DNA from: Aerococcus agrisoli | Lineage (GTDB): Bacteria; Bacillota; Bacilli; Lactobacillales; Aerococcaceae | Assembly: GCF_003797145.1 (NCBI RefSeq) | Contig: NZ_RKMG01000002.1 | Span: 1 to 64,000 of the forward strand | Length of the DNA stretch: 64,000 bases | Direction of reading: 5' to 3' | Shown here: piece after piece, positions 16,971 through 26,222 of the stretch | Numbering within the stretch: the first letter of the stretch is position 1 | Layout of the letters: every line of letters starts with the position of its first letter | Made by a program: the position numbers and the translations under genes | The notes under the pieces: model-generated | What the model was told of the DNA's origin: nothing | Database searches by the model: none | Seen by the model: only the letters and a program-made list of their open reading frames with translations

Positions 16971-17441
16971 TTAATTTTTTAAAGCACGTTGCGCTTCTCG
17001 CTTCATGTCTTTTTCTTTTAAAGCACGACGTTTGTCGTATTTTTTCTTACCTTCTGCAATACCTAATAAAACTTTGGCATAGCCATGTTTTAAATAGACT
17101 TTCAAAGGTACTAAGGTTTGACCTTCGCGTTGAATATCCTTCTCTAATTTCAAAATTTGAGATTTTTTCAATAAGAGTTTTCGCGGACGTAAAGGATCAT
17201 GGTTGAAAATATTTCCTTGAGAAAATTCAGAAATATGTACATTGTACATCCACACCTCACCTCGTTCAACACGGGCAAAGCCATCCTTTAAATTAATTTT
17301 TGACTGACGAACAGATTTAATTTCTGTCCCTGTCAACACGACACCACACTCAATGGTGTCTAGTATCGTAAAGTCATGACTGGCTTTACGGTTACTTGCT
17401 AAGACATTGTCGTCATTTTTTTGCTTTGGTTTTTTTGCCAT
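16971..17441 (-). CDS. smpB: SsrA-binding protein
   Basis: Binds the tRNA-like domain of tmRNA and delivers it to stalled ribosomes. The OB-fold core is clear: [19 protein letters not shown] near the N-terminus, [19 protein letters not shown], and the [11 protein letters not shown] turn. The basic C-terminal tail ([19 protein letters not shown]) is the part that enters the mRNA path. At 156 residues it is typical. It starts 30 bases after rnr and shares the operon with it. Its RNA partner ssrA is in the same window. Confidence 0.97.
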   Translation of the reverse strand: MAKKPKQKNDDNVLASNRKASHDFTILDTIECGVVLTGTEIKSVRQSKINLKDGFARVERGEVWMYNVHISEFSQGNIFNHDPLRPRKLLLKKSQILKLEKDIQREGQTLVPLKVYLKHGYAKVLLGIAEGKKKYDKRRALKEKDMKREAQRALKN

Positions 17442-17471
17442 TCTTCATTCACCTACTTAGAAATGGAAAAA

Positions 17472-19934
17472 TTACTTCCCTTTGCTTTTACGAATCACGA
17501 AGTTTCGATTACTTTTAGCTGCAGGTTTCTTTTTCGCATTTACTGGATTGTTTTTGTTGTTGTTTGTGCGTTTGTTATTTGGATTAGGATTCGCTTTTCC
17601 TTTGTAGCCTGTAGATTTGCTAGCTGTTTCTGGACGAGCTTGCTTATCTTTGCCATCTCCCTTGTTGTTACGACGGCGACTACGGTTGTTACCTTTACGG
17701 CCTTTGTTACGGTTAAATTCTTTATTCTTGCCTTGATGTGTTAGACCAGTTTCGCTATCATTTTCGCCCTTCACTAGGACAAAATCGATGTCACGCGTAT
17801 CTGTATTTACATCCATCACTTTAACAGTTACTTTATCACCGATGTGGTAAGTCTTACCCGTACGTTCACCAACCATAATTAAATGGTTTGCGACAAAGTT
17901 GTAGTAGTCATCTTTCATCATTGAGATGTGGACAAGTCCTTCAACTGTATTTGGCAATTCAACGAATAATCCAAAACCAGTAACTGAAGAAATGATTCCT
18001 TCGAATTCCATACCAATTTTGTCCAACATGAATTCTGTTTTCTTCAAGCTATCCGTTTCGCGTTCTGCATCAACACTACGACGTTCCATCTTAGAAGAAT
18101 GTTCTGCGATATCAGACAACTTAGCCTTCATTTTTTCTTGGCGTTCAGAATCTGGACGTTTGTGGTCATTGTAGTAATGAATCATACGGTGCACAATCAA
18201 GTCAGGGTAACGACGGATTGGTGATGTAAAATGCGTATAATCTTCAGCAGCTAATCCGTAGTGACCAATTGGCTCTACATCATAGTGGGCTTGTTTCATT
18301 GAACGTAATAACATCATCGATACTACTGGTTGATAAGTTTCACCCTGTACTTCTTTAATGATGTTTTGAATATCTTTTGGACGAATTGACGATTTTGTAC
18401 CCTGAGGCACGATACCAAAAGCTGTTACGAATTCAAGGAAGCGTTGCATTCTGTCTTCGTCTGGTTGTTCATGGACACGGTAAATAAAAGGTAACACTTT
18501 TTTCGTGTAGTGACCAGCCACCGTTTCATTAGCGCTTAACATGAAGGATTCAATCATACGTTCACCAACACCACGTTCGCGCACAACAATATCTTGTGGA
18601 TGCCCTTCAGCATCTACAATAATTTTAGCTTCTCGTGAATCAAAATCGATGGCACCACGACGTACACGTTTGGTATACAAAATATCATGCAATTGTGCCA
18701 TATTTTCTAACATGTCGACAATTTCACTGTATTTTTCACGTAAGGCTTCATCTTTATTCGTAATGATTTCATTTACATCTGAATAAGTCATACGGTAGTT
18801 AGAGTGGATTACTGATGGGTGGATGTCGTAATCAACAATGCCCCCATTATGGTCGATTTCCATCATAGCTGTCATGGTTAAACGATCTACTTCTGGGTTC
18901 AATGAACAGATACCGTTAGATAATCGTTGCGGTAACATTGGTACCACGCGGTCAGTTAAATAAACTGATGTCCCACGTTCATATGCTTCACGGTCCATTG
19001 GTGAATTTTCAGTCACGTAATAAGACACATCTGCAATATGAACACCAAGTTGATAGTTCCCATTTGCTAATTTACTTAATGAGATTGCATCATCCAAGTC
19101 TTTCGCATCAGCACCATCAATGGTAATGGTCATCACGTCACGATAGTCTGTACGCCCTTTTAAATCGTCAGGCGCAATCGTTTCTGGTACTTCATTCGCA
19201 TGTTCCATCACTTCTTCTGGGAATTCATGCGGAATTTCAAACATGTTTAAAATCGCTAGAATATCTACCCCGGGTTCGTTTTTATGTCCAATTTGTTGGA
19301 TAACATTACCTGCAACCACAAAAGGATGTTGTTTGTCAGGATAATCTGTTACCTCAACAACCACAATTTCACCCTCTACTGGGTGTAAACCGTCAGCCTT
19401 AATCAAGGCTGTTAAATTATCGAAACCGTGATTTTGTGGTTTCACGCTACCAATAAACCCAGTTTCTTCTTGGTCTTTAGTATTAAAAGGTGTGAATTCA
19501 CCTGTTAAGCGTGCTGTGTGGCGCTCAATGACTTCCACAATAACACCTTCAGCGGATTTGTCCTGTAGCGGTTGTTCATCACGTGTGATTTCCACACGGA
19601 CGATATCATTTTGAAGGGCACCATTTGTTTTCCCTTTACCAATGAAGATATCTTTTTCAAGTTCTTCCGTTTTAACAAAACCAAAACCACGGGCATTTTG
19701 CGTAAAGCTACCTGTGTATGAAGGTTTTGCTTGATTCATACGTAAAGAACCGTCTTTCGTAATTTGAATTGTGCTTTCTTGTTCTAATTTTGCAATTGCT
19801 TTTACCACAACTGTAAAATCTTCCGCCTTGTCATAGCCCATTGCTTGACTTAAAGACTGGGCTGTATATTTCTTATTTGTATCAGCTAAAAAGGCCAATA
19901 CCTCTGTTTTTATTTCGTTTAAATTTTTACTCAC
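17472..19934 (-). CDS. rnr: ribonuclease R
   Basis: Processive 3-prime to 5-prime exoribonuclease that degrades structured RNA and the mRNA released by trans-translation. At 820 residues the order is an N-terminal winged-helix region, cold-shock domains, the RNB catalytic domain with the metal-binding IDGADAKDLDDAIS motif (near residue 271), an S1 domain (GMEFEGIISSVTGFGLFVEL), and a long basic Lys/Asn/Arg-rich tail of about 90 residues. The low-complexity tail is rich in asparagine repeats. It starts four bases after the esterase gene. Confidence 0.96.
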   Translation of the reverse strand: MSKNLNEIKTEVLAFLADTNKKYTAQSLSQAMGYDKAEDFTVVVKAIAKLEQESTIQITKDGSLRMNQAKPSYTGSFTQNARGFGFVKTEELEKDIFIGKGKTNGALQNDIVRVEITRDEQPLQDKSAEGVIVEVIERHTARLTGEFTPFNTKDQEETGFIGSVKPQNHGFDNLTALIKADGLHPVEGEIVVVEVTDYPDKQHPFVVAGNVIQQIGHKNEPGVDILAILNMFEIPHEFPEEVMEHANEVPETIAPDDLKGRTDYRDVMTITIDGADAKDLDDAISLSKLANGNYQLGVHIADVSYYVTENSPMDREAYERGTSVYLTDRVVPMLPQRLSNGICSLNPEVDRLTMTAMMEIDHNGGIVDYDIHPSVIHSNYRMTYSDVNEIITNKDEALREKYSEIVDMLENMAQLHDILYTKRVRRGAIDFDSREAKIIVDAEGHPQDIVVRERGVGERMIESFMLSANETVAGHYTKKVLPFIYRVHEQPDEDRMQRFLEFVTAFGIVPQGTKSSIRPKDIQNIIKEVQGETYQPVVSMMLLRSMKQAHYDVEPIGHYGLAAEDYTHFTSPIRRYPDLIVHRMIHYYNDHKRPDSERQEKMKAKLSDIAEHSSKMERRSVDAERETDSLKKTEFMLDKIGMEFEGIISSVTGFGLFVELPNTVEGLVHISMMKDDYYNFVANHLIMVGERTGKTYHIGDKVTVKVMDVNTDTRDIDFVLVKGENDSETGLTHQGKNKEFNRNKGRKGNNRSRRRNNKGDGKDKQARPETASKSTGYKGKANPNPNNKRTNNNKNNPVNAKKKPAAKSNRNFVIRKSKGK

Positions 19935-19938
19935 TTTT

Positions 19939-20697
19939 TCACTCCCAGTTTAATGTTGTTAAATAGTCAATGACAGTCGTTTCAAATTCATGATGGTACT
20001 TGCCTACTGTAATGACGTGTGTTGCAGATGGAAATACGTTCAAGTCCACGGGTGCAGTTGTAATAGCGTCTGCAAATTGCTCACCAGCAGTTGGATCAAC
20101 CAACTCATCTTGACCTGATGCAGCGATATAAAATGGTACTTGGATTTCGTTTATCCGGTTTCGTAAGCTTGCATTTATGGCAGCAATGCCTTGTAGGGTG
20201 TCGGTTAATTGTGTTTGCAATTGCGGCTTCTGTGCTTGGATTTCATTATCGTTGAGGCCATTTCTTTTTAACATTTGATCTGCAAAAAGCATAAATGATC
20301 CAGGTACATTACTTTCAGTGATTGGTTGGTTGGTCACGATTGGGGTATTGAATACGCCACCGCCAATGACATCGTTATTCAGCAATACACTTGTTGCGAT
20401 GGTACCACCTAGTGATAAACCAAAGGCAGCAATTTTTTGATAGCCACGTTTTTTTAATTCATCATAAGCTTTTTGACCATCTGTTAACCACGTTTGTGGG
20501 TTACCTGGTGCCACGAGGTTGAATACATCTTCTGTTGCATGCCCCGTTAATTGCGGCGCATACACAGTATACCCCTCACGATTGAGTCTACGACCCAACA
20601 TCCGCACATCATTAGAAGTCCCTGTAAAAGCATGGAAAAGGATGATTGCCTTTTCGTTGCCTTCAAAGAAAAATGGCTCTGGTAATTTTGTTTGCAT
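19939..20697 (-). CDS. alpha/beta-hydrolase, carboxylesterase Est30-like
   Basis: A 252-residue serine hydrolase. The nucleophile elbow GLSLGG holds Ser95; likely partners are Asp in GQDELVDP and His in SATHVITVG. This is the small carboxylesterase found between secG and rnr in many Bacillus-type genomes, where the best known member (Est30/YvaK) cleaves short-chain esters. Its physiological substrate is unknown. Genomic order secG-est-rnr-smpB-ssrA is the classic one, here with a terminator between secG and the esterase. Confidence 0.9.
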   Translation of the reverse strand: MQTKLPEPFFFEGNEKAIILFHAFTGTSNDVRMLGRRLNREGYTVYAPQLTGHATEDVFNLVAPGNPQTWLTDGQKAYDELKKRGYQKIAAFGLSLGGTIATSVLLNNDVIGGGVFNTPIVTNQPITESNVPGSFMLFADQMLKRNGLNDNEIQAQKPQLQTQLTDTLQGIAAINASLRNRINEIQVPFYIAASGQDELVDPTAGEQFADAITTAPVDLNVFPSATHVITVGKYHHEFETTVIDYLTTLNWE

Positions 20698-20819
20698 GTA
20701 ATATTCACCCTACTTTATTGTCTTCGTTTATTTTCTCTAAATAAATGATTTGTTACTTCATTGTATGTTTTAATGCTACTTAAATCAATTATTTACCCCG
20801 ATAGTTCTGGCCTGTAAGC

Positions 20820-20850
20820 AAAAAAATAGCGGTCCTATGCATAGAACCGC
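20820..20850 (-). terminator. intrinsic terminator of secG
   Basis: GCGGTCCTAT / ATAGAACCGC stem (one mismatch) followed on the minus strand by TATTTTTTT. The region 20698-20820 that remains should hold the esterase promoter; I do not see a strong one. Confidence 0.85.
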
Positions 20851-20858
20851 CTCAAATT

Positions 20859-21092
20859 TTATGCAGATAAGTTTGCGAGTAGTAATGCAATCACCATAAA
20901 GGCTAGGCCTAGGATGACTGTAAAACGATTCAATACAGCTTCAAAACCACGTGCTTTTCTTTTCTTACCAGACATGGCATCACCACCACCTGTTAAGTTG
21001 CTTGCACTATTTCCTTTTGATGGTTGTGCAACAACCACTAGAATTAGTAAGAAAGCGATAATAATCAAGACTGTCAATAATATATTATACAA
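20859..21092 (-). CDS. secG: preprotein translocase subunit SecG
   Basis: Small inner component of the SecYEG channel that aids protein export. At 77 residues it has the expected two membrane segments (residues 4-22 and 55-75) separated by a cytoplasmic loop with SKGNSASNLTGG, typical of Firmicute SecG, followed by a KKRKARG basic patch. The gene has its own promoter and terminator upstream of the esterase-rnr-smpB genes. Confidence 0.93.
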   Translation of the reverse strand: MYNILLTVLIIIAFLLILVVVAQPSKGNSASNLTGGGDAMSGKKRKARGFEAVLNRFTVILGLAFMVIALLLANLSA

Positions 21093-21122
21093 AAGTACCC
21101 CTCCGTTTTGTTCTACATACCT

Positions 21123-21151
21123 ATTTTAACATAAGTATAGGTCACTTACAA
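21123..21151 (-). promoter_or_regulatory. promoter of secG
   Basis: Minus strand TTGTAA (21151-21146), 17-bp spacer, TAAAAT (21128-21123), about 30 bases before the start codon. Confidence 0.6.
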
Positions 21152-21177
21152 TTTAATGATTATGGCTGTATCCACAT

Positions 21178-21215
21178 AAAGAAAACGAGGTTAGGATTTT
21201 CATCCCAACCTCGTT
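21178..21215 (-). terminator. intrinsic terminator of oppBCDF
   Basis: Long stem AACGAGGTTAGGAT / ATCCCAACCTCGTT (one mismatch) around TTTC, followed on the minus strand by TTCTTT. Confidence 0.85.
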
Positions 21216-21223
21216 CAATTATA

Positions 21224-22174
21224 TTATTTACCTTGTGCTGCGCGCATTTTTTTGTATTTCTCAACTTCGTTAGGAGAGCAGTATACAAAATGGTTTGGTG
21301 AAATTTCAACCATTGATTCATCACCGTTTAATGGTGCATGGTTGTATGTAATACGTTGACGGCTACGTTCATAAATTGGGTCTGGCAATGGAATTGCAGA
21401 TAACAGACTCTTTGTATATGGATGTAATCCGTGGTAGTACAATTCATCAGCGTCAGCTAGTTCAACAATTTTACCCATATACATAACCGCGATACGGTCT
21501 GAAATGTATTTCACCATTGACAAGTCATGGGCGATGAATAAGAATGTTAAACCAAATTCTTCTTGAAGTTCTTCAAGCAAGTTAACAACTTGGGCTTGAA
21601 TTGACACATCAAGTGCTGAAATAGGTTCATCGGCTACAATCATTTTTGGCGCCACTGCAAGAGCACGTGCGATACCAATACGTTGACGTTGTCCACCTGA
21701 GAATTCATGTGGGTAACGAGTCGCATGTTGTGGGTTTAAACCTACTTGTTCTAGTAATTCTGCAACTCGAGCTTTACGCTCAGCTTTAGTTTTCACTAGG
21801 CCATGAATTTCTAGACCTTCAGCAATAATATCTTCAACTTTCATACGCGGGTTTAATGACGCATATGGATCTTGGAAGATCATTTGGATATCTTTACGGA
21901 AATCTAACATTTCATGACGGTTTTTTAGTTTGGCAATATCTTTACCTTCGAAGATGATTTCTCCAGAAGTTGGTTGATAAAGGCGCATTACTGCACGACC
22001 AGTAGTTGTTTTACCAGAACCTGATTCCCCAACTAAACCGAAAGTTTCACCTTTAAAGATATCAAATGAGATATCATCAATGGCCTTTACTTCACCTTTA
22101 GAGCCGGCACTAAAATATTGTTTTAAATTTCTTACCTTTAATAAGGGTTCTTGTTCATTAGCCAATTGAGTCAT
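21224..22174 (-). CDS. oppF: oligopeptide ABC transporter ATP-binding protein
   Basis: One of two ATPases driving peptide import. Visible are Walker [10 protein letters not shown], the Q-loop [11 protein letters not shown], signature [10 protein letters not shown], Walker [13 protein letters not shown] and the switch His in FIAHDLSM. At 316 residues it matches OppF. The C-terminal stretch carries the oligopeptide/dipeptide transporter extension ([16 protein letters not shown], after residue 240). It overlaps the end of oppD by 17 bases. Confidence 0.92.
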   Translation of the reverse strand: MTQLANEQEPLLKVRNLKQYFSAGSKGEVKAIDDISFDIFKGETFGLVGESGSGKTTTGRAVMRLYQPTSGEIIFEGKDIAKLKNRHEMLDFRKDIQMIFQDPYASLNPRMKVEDIIAEGLEIHGLVKTKAERKARVAELLEQVGLNPQHATRYPHEFSGGQRQRIGIARALAVAPKMIVADEPISALDVSIQAQVVNLLEELQEEFGLTFLFIAHDLSMVKYISDRIAVMYMGKIVELADADELYYHGLHPYTKSLLSAIPLPDPIYERSRQRITYNHAPLNGDESMVEISPNHFVYCSPNEVEKYKKMRAAQGK

Positions 22175-23333
22175 CTCCTTCCATATTATCTGTCGCGATT
22201 ACACCTTCAGTATCTTGAGCTGTAACGACTTCAGTATTTTCATCTAATGAAACCTTAGGTGCACCAGCATTGTATCCTTCAGGGATGATGCCAGCTTTTA
22301 AGCTATCATAGATTTTGTAACGGCGTTGGATTTCAGCCGGAGCTTCAACCTTAGGCGCGTCTGGATGTAATAACCAAGTTGCTGCTGAATGTGTATCAGA
22401 AACTTTAAACATTGGTGGTTCTGCTTCGTAATCAATTTCCATTGCGTAATCAGAACGTAAGGCAAAGGCGTCCCCTTTTGGTGGGTCTAACAAGTCTGGT
22501 GGTGTACCAGGAATTGAAACCAATTTACCTTTTGTATCTAATGTAGGCATTGAACCGATTAAGCCCCATGTATATGGATGTTGTGGATTGAAGAAGATTT
22601 CATCTACATCACCATACTCAACAATTTTACCAGCATACATAACTGCAACACGGTCAGCAACGTTCGCAACAACACCCAAGTCATGGGTAATGAAGATGAT
22701 TGAAGTATCAATTTTTTCTTGTAATTCTTTCATCAATTCAAGAATTTGTGCTTGAATTGTAACGTCAAGCGCTGTTGTTGGTTCATCGGCAATCAAGATA
22801 CGAGGGTTACATGCCAAAGCAATCGCGATAACGATACGTTGACGTTGTCCACCTGAAAATTGATGTGGGTATTGATTCATACGTTCAGATGCATTTGGAA
22901 TACCTACTAAAGTAAGTAATTCTTCAGCACGCTCATATGCTTCTTTTTTAGATTTGTTTTGGTGAATGATAATTGGTTCAGCAATTTGTTTACCAATTTT
23001 CATAACAGGGTTTAAAGAAGTCATAGGATCTTGGAAAATCATCGCGATGTCTTTTCCACGGATACCTTGCATTTCTTTTTCAGTTTTCTTTAATAAGTCT
23101 TCGCCGTTAAAAAGGATTTCTCCACCTTTAACATCAGCATTGTTTGCTAATAATCGCATGATTGTACGTACAGTTACAGATTTACCTGAACCAGACTCAC
23201 CTACGATGGCTAACGTTTCCCCTTGTTTCAAGTCAAAATTCACTTTACGAATGGCTTGAACATCACCAGAATACGTTTTGAAATTAATTTCTAGATCTTT
23301 TACTTCTAAAATATTTTCTGTTTTGCTACTCAA
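22158..23333 (-). CDS. oppD: oligopeptide ABC transporter ATP-binding protein
   Basis: Second ATPase of the peptide importer. Walker [11 protein letters not shown]-loop [11 protein letters not shown], signature FSGGQRQRI, Walker [13 protein letters not shown] and FITHDLGV are intact. At 391 residues it is longer than typical OppD because of a C-terminal extension of about 60 residues after the usual oligopeptide-transporter tail. The extension is acidic and Thr/Glu/Val-rich, with no recognised motif. It starts 14 bases after oppC. Confidence 0.92.
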   Translation of the reverse strand: MSSKTENILEVKDLEINFKTYSGDVQAIRKVNFDLKQGETLAIVGESGSGKSVTVRTIMRLLANNADVKGGEILFNGEDLLKKTEKEMQGIRGKDIAMIFQDPMTSLNPVMKIGKQIAEPIIIHQNKSKKEAYERAEELLTLVGIPNASERMNQYPHQFSGGQRQRIVIAIALACNPRILIADEPTTALDVTIQAQILELMKELQEKIDTSIIFITHDLGVVANVADRVAVMYAGKIVEYGDVDEIFFNPQHPYTWGLIGSMPTLDTKGKLVSIPGTPPDLLDPPKGDAFALRSDYAMEIDYEAEPPMFKVSDTHSAATWLLHPDAPKVEAPAEIQRRYKIYDSLKAGIIPEGYNAGAPKVSLDENTEVVTAQDTEGVIATDNMEGDDSIG

Positions 23334-23347
23334 TTCTGCTCAACTCC

Positions 23348-24388
23348 TTAATCATTCGTTTTTGGATCTAGAGCATCACGTAAACCATTTGCTAACATGT
23401 TAAATGCAATCATGACGATACAGATTACACCTGCTGGGTACCACATTAAATGAGGCAAGAAGCGGAATGTCTTGTAACCATCATTGATCAATGTACCTAA
23501 TGAAGCATTTGGTGCCGGAATACCTAAACCAATGAAACTCAAGAACGCCTCGAAGAAGATTGCGGACGGAATTGAGAATACTGTTTGGATAATAATGATA
23601 CCTGACAAGTTCGGTAAGATATGACGGAAAGCAATTTTCCATGCTGCCTCACCTAATGAACGTGCTGCCAAGATATATTCTTGGTTTTTAATTTTCATTG
23701 TTTGGGCACGAACTACACGAGCCATAGAGATCCATTCAGTGATTGCCAAGGCAATAATAATAGACATGATACCTGGTTCTAATACCAATAACATCAAGAT
23801 TACGATTACTAAGTTTGGCACACCAGATAAGATTTCCAAGAAACGCATCATGATGTTATCGATACGGCCACCGTTCCAACCAGCGATGATACCATAAGGT
23901 ACACCAATTAATAAGTTGAATAAAGCTGCCATTAAACCGATGAATAATGATACACGTGTACCATAAAGAATACGAGACAATAGGTCACGACCTAAAGCAT
24001 CAGTACCTAAATAGTAGTAAACGCCTTCTGGTACGTTATTTGCTGCATATTGGTCAATTTCAGTACCTGCTACTGAAGATTTACCATCAAACCATGCAAA
24101 GTTTTCCAATCCAGGAATCTTCGGTGGAATATTGGCAAATTGAACATTTTGTACATTAGGATCAGCTGGTGCGATTACTGGTGCTAAAACAGCTAAGATA
24201 ACGACAATAATTAAAACGATTAATGATAAAATAGCGATTTTATTTTTCTTTAATCGACGCCATGAATCTTGTAGGAAGTTTAATGACTCACCTGCAATTT
24301 GTTCACGTTCAGCGATATGATCATGTTGTGTAGCTGGGCGGAATTTATCAGCTGGAATAGATGTATATGATTGATTATTTTCAGCCAT
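23348..24388 (-). CDS. oppC: oligopeptide ABC transporter permease
   Basis: Membrane permease, 346 residues with six predicted membrane segments. The cytoplasmic N-terminus is polar (residues 1-50). The permease EAA loop is seen as EYILAARSLGEAAWKIAFRHILPN, the contact for the ATPase. An extracytoplasmic loop of about 60 residues follows the first membrane segment, normal for OppC. It starts one base after the oppB stop codon, so translation is probably coupled. Confidence 0.93.
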   Translation of the reverse strand: MAENNQSYTSIPADKFRPATQHDHIAEREQIAGESLNFLQDSWRRLKKNKIAILSLIVLIIVVILAVLAPVIAPADPNVQNVQFANIPPKIPGLENFAWFDGKSSVAGTEIDQYAANNVPEGVYYYLGTDALGRDLLSRILYGTRVSLFIGLMAALFNLLIGVPYGIIAGWNGGRIDNIMMRFLEILSGVPNLVIVILMLLVLEPGIMSIIIALAITEWISMARVVRAQTMKIKNQEYILAARSLGEAAWKIAFRHILPNLSGIIIIQTVFSIPSAIFFEAFLSFIGLGIPAPNASLGTLINDGYKTFRFLPHLMWYPAGVICIVMIAFNMLANGLRDALDPKTND

Positions 24389-24389
24389 A

Positions 24390-25334
24390 TTATTCGCCTC
24401 CTTCGTTACTTACTCGAATACGTGGATCAACAATACCGTATAAAATATCCACTAATAATAGCATTGCTACTAGCATTGCAGAATAAAGAATTGTTACACC
24501 CATGATAGTTGGGTAGTCATTTGTTTGGATTGATTTAACGAATTGTTCACCAATACCAGGAATTGCGTAGATATTTTCAACAACCATAGAACCAGTCATT
24601 AGGGCTACTGTTAAAGGACCTAATAATGTTAATAATGGAATTAAAGCATTACGCACCCCATGTTTAAATGCTACTGCAGTTCTACTTAACCCTTTCGCAC
24701 GAGCTAATTCGATATAGTCTGAGTTCAATACGTCAACCATTTCAGTACGAATGAATCGACTAGAGTCAGCTAATGGTGAAATAGCTAAGGCAATTGTTGG
24801 TAAAACTGTTGCGGCAAAAGAACCATCCCATAAAGCGATTGGGAACCAACCTAATTGTACAGCGAATACTAATTGTAGTAATACCGCGAATACGAAGTTA
24901 GGGATAGAACGACCAAGGATAGCTACAAATGTGGCAGTTGAGTCAATCCAAGTGTTTTTATACATTGCTGAGATAACCCCAAGAATGATACCTAATGAAG
25001 TACCAAGGATAATCGCTTGTGCACCCAATTGTAATGATGGGCCGATACGACTACCTAATAATTCTGTTACTGGTGTATTTGAGAATTGGAAAGATACACC
25101 TAAGTCACCTGAGAATATACCCATCATATAACGAGCATATTGAACAATGACTGGATCATTTAATCCATAACGTTCATTCATGATGATGATTTGTTCTGCC
25201 GATAACCGGTCCTCATTTTGGAACGGTGTACCAGGAAGAAGCTTCATTAAGAAAAATGTAATTGTTGCAATTAGAAATATTGTTAAGAACATATAAAATA
25301 CTCTACGAAGTAAATATTTGTAATACGATTTCAA
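24390..25334 (-). CDS. oppB: oligopeptide ABC transporter permease
   Basis: First permease of the transporter, 314 residues and six membrane segments. It has the usual N-terminal segment (YLLRRVFYMFLTIFLI), the GLNDPVIVQYARYM loop and the EAA loop DYIELARAKGLSRTAVAFKHG. The start has a strong GGAGGTG ribosome site. A small membrane gene on the opposite strand begins 60 bases upstream. The only strong minus-strand promoter I can see is about 770 bases away, beyond that gene. Confidence 0.93.
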   Translation of the reverse strand: MKSYYKYLLRRVFYMFLTIFLIATITFFLMKLLPGTPFQNEDRLSAEQIIIMNERYGLNDPVIVQYARYMMGIFSGDLGVSFQFSNTPVTELLGSRIGPSLQLGAQAIILGTSLGIILGVISAMYKNTWIDSTATFVAILGRSIPNFVFAVLLQLVFAVQLGWFPIALWDGSFAATVLPTIALAISPLADSSRFIRTEMVDVLNSDYIELARAKGLSRTAVAFKHGVRNALIPLLTLLGPLTVALMTGSMVVENIYAIPGIGEQFVKSIQTNDYPTIMGVTILYSAMLVAMLLLVDILYGIVDPRIRVSNEGGE

Positions 25335-25335
25335 A

Positions 25336-25364
25336 TTGCTTCACCTCCTATATTGTGTTAAATT
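25336..25364 (+). promoter_or_regulatory. promoter of the small membrane gene at 25395
   Basis: TTGCTT (25336-25341), 17-bp spacer, TAAATT (25359-25364). The predicted start near 25371 supports the ATG at 25395. The promoter overlaps the ribosome site region of oppB on the other strand. Confidence 0.55.
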
Positions 25365-25394
25365 ATGGACATATTGAAAGGATTTGATCTCACA

Positions 25395-25769
25395 ATGATT
25401 TATAAACGCTGGAAAAGCATCCTTTTGCTTTTTGCCACGATACCGTTCATTATATCAATTTTTTTACACGAGGGTATCACTTTATTTTACTTAAGCAATA
25501 GTTATTTCTACATCAGCGCCCCTTTTCTAATCGCCGGAATGTTCGGTTTAATCTTAAAAGACGGGACTTTTGACCTATTTCAATATAGCCTACGCAGATG
25601 GAGACCTGGTGTTATTGAACAAAAAAATTCAAAAAAAAATGATGATTCTAAGAAAAATGTACAAACATTGTCCCAATCTATTGGTACTTGGTACATTGGT
25701 TTCTTAAAAATCGGTGGTATCTTCTTGGCAATTAGCTTAGCTTGTCTCATTGCTTACTATTACATATAA
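25395..25769 (+). CDS. small membrane protein, DUF3899-like
   Basis: About 124 residues with three predicted membrane segments and a polar Lys/Asn/Asp linker between segments two and three. The stretch from FLIAGMFGLIL to GTFDLFQYSLRRWRP resembles DUF3899 proteins as I remember them; that family assignment is tentative. The ATG at 25395 is preferred over the one at 25365: AAAGGA precedes it and the promoter's predicted start lies between the two. It is inserted, in opposite orientation, between oppA and oppB, which suggests a link with peptide uptake or an antisense relation. Function is unknown. Confidence 0.65.
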   Translation: MIYKRWKSILLLFATIPFIISIFLHEGITLFYLSNSYFYISAPFLIAGMFGLILKDGTFDLFQYSLRRWRPGVIEQKNSKKNDDSKKNVQTLSQSIGTWYIGFLKIGGIFLAISLACLIAYYYI

Positions 25770-25778
25770 GACCATAAG

Positions 25779-25804
25779 GGGTGGAAAATTTCCATCCTTT
25801 TTTT
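25779..25804 (+). terminator. intrinsic terminator of the small membrane gene
   Basis: GGGTGGAAA / TTTCCATCC hairpin followed by seven T on the plus strand. There is no T-tract on the minus strand, so leftward transcripts would pass through. Confidence 0.8.
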
Positions 25805-26102
25805 ATCCTCGAATTACTATAGCTAGCAATCACGCATACGCTAACCGGTGGAACGCTTTTTAGTAACCATGTTACTTTATCTACCTAACTTCAAGTAAGT
25901 TAGACTAAAGTTAAATCACCCTCCATTTTTCATTTCTCTCCCCTTCACTAGCTTCATTTACCAAACATAAGGTAATTACCGCCATTTGATGGAAAACGAC
26001 TCACATCGCAATTATTCGCTAATTTCGCATATGAGTCATAAAAGATTAATTATTTAAAAAATTGATGATAACATTTTCATATTTTCATCAAAAGCATTAC
26101 AA
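25805..26102. other. gene-free stretch between the small membrane gene and oppA
   Basis: No open frame I can support. It holds several short inverted repeats: GTAAC-cat-GTTAC (25863-25875), CTAACTT-caagt-AAGTTAG (25885-25903) and the palindrome GGTAATTACC (25971-25980). If the promoter at 26131-26103 is used, all of this is untranslated leader of oppBCDF. Confidence 0.5.
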
Positions 26103-26131
26103 ATTCTAACACAGCAATCTTTTTACGTCAA
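26103..26131 (-). promoter_or_regulatory. candidate promoter of oppBCDF
   Basis: Minus strand TTGACG (26131-26126), 17-bp spacer, TAGAAT (26108-26103). It lies just downstream of the oppA terminator and points to oppB, whose start is about 760 bases away. An inverted repeat GTCAAT / ATTGAC flanks the -35 box. Confidence 0.6.
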
Positions 26132-26156
26132 TATATGTGACATTGACTGAAGACAT

Positions 26157-26190
26157 AAAAAAAACAACCTACCTTTAAAGGTAGGTTGTT
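26157..26190 (-). terminator. intrinsic terminator of the first oppA
   Basis: Perfect stem AACAACCTACCTTT / AAAGGTAGGTTGTT with a run of T on the minus strand. Confidence 0.88.
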
Positions 26191-26222
26191 TTCACTTCTT
26201 ACTGTGCTAATTTTTTGAGAAA

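Noticed and set aside
25841..25860. GGTGGAAC followed by a T run resembling a T-box core
   Set aside because: The flanking sequence lacks the rest of the T-box motif, the specifier stem and a downstream gene on that strand.
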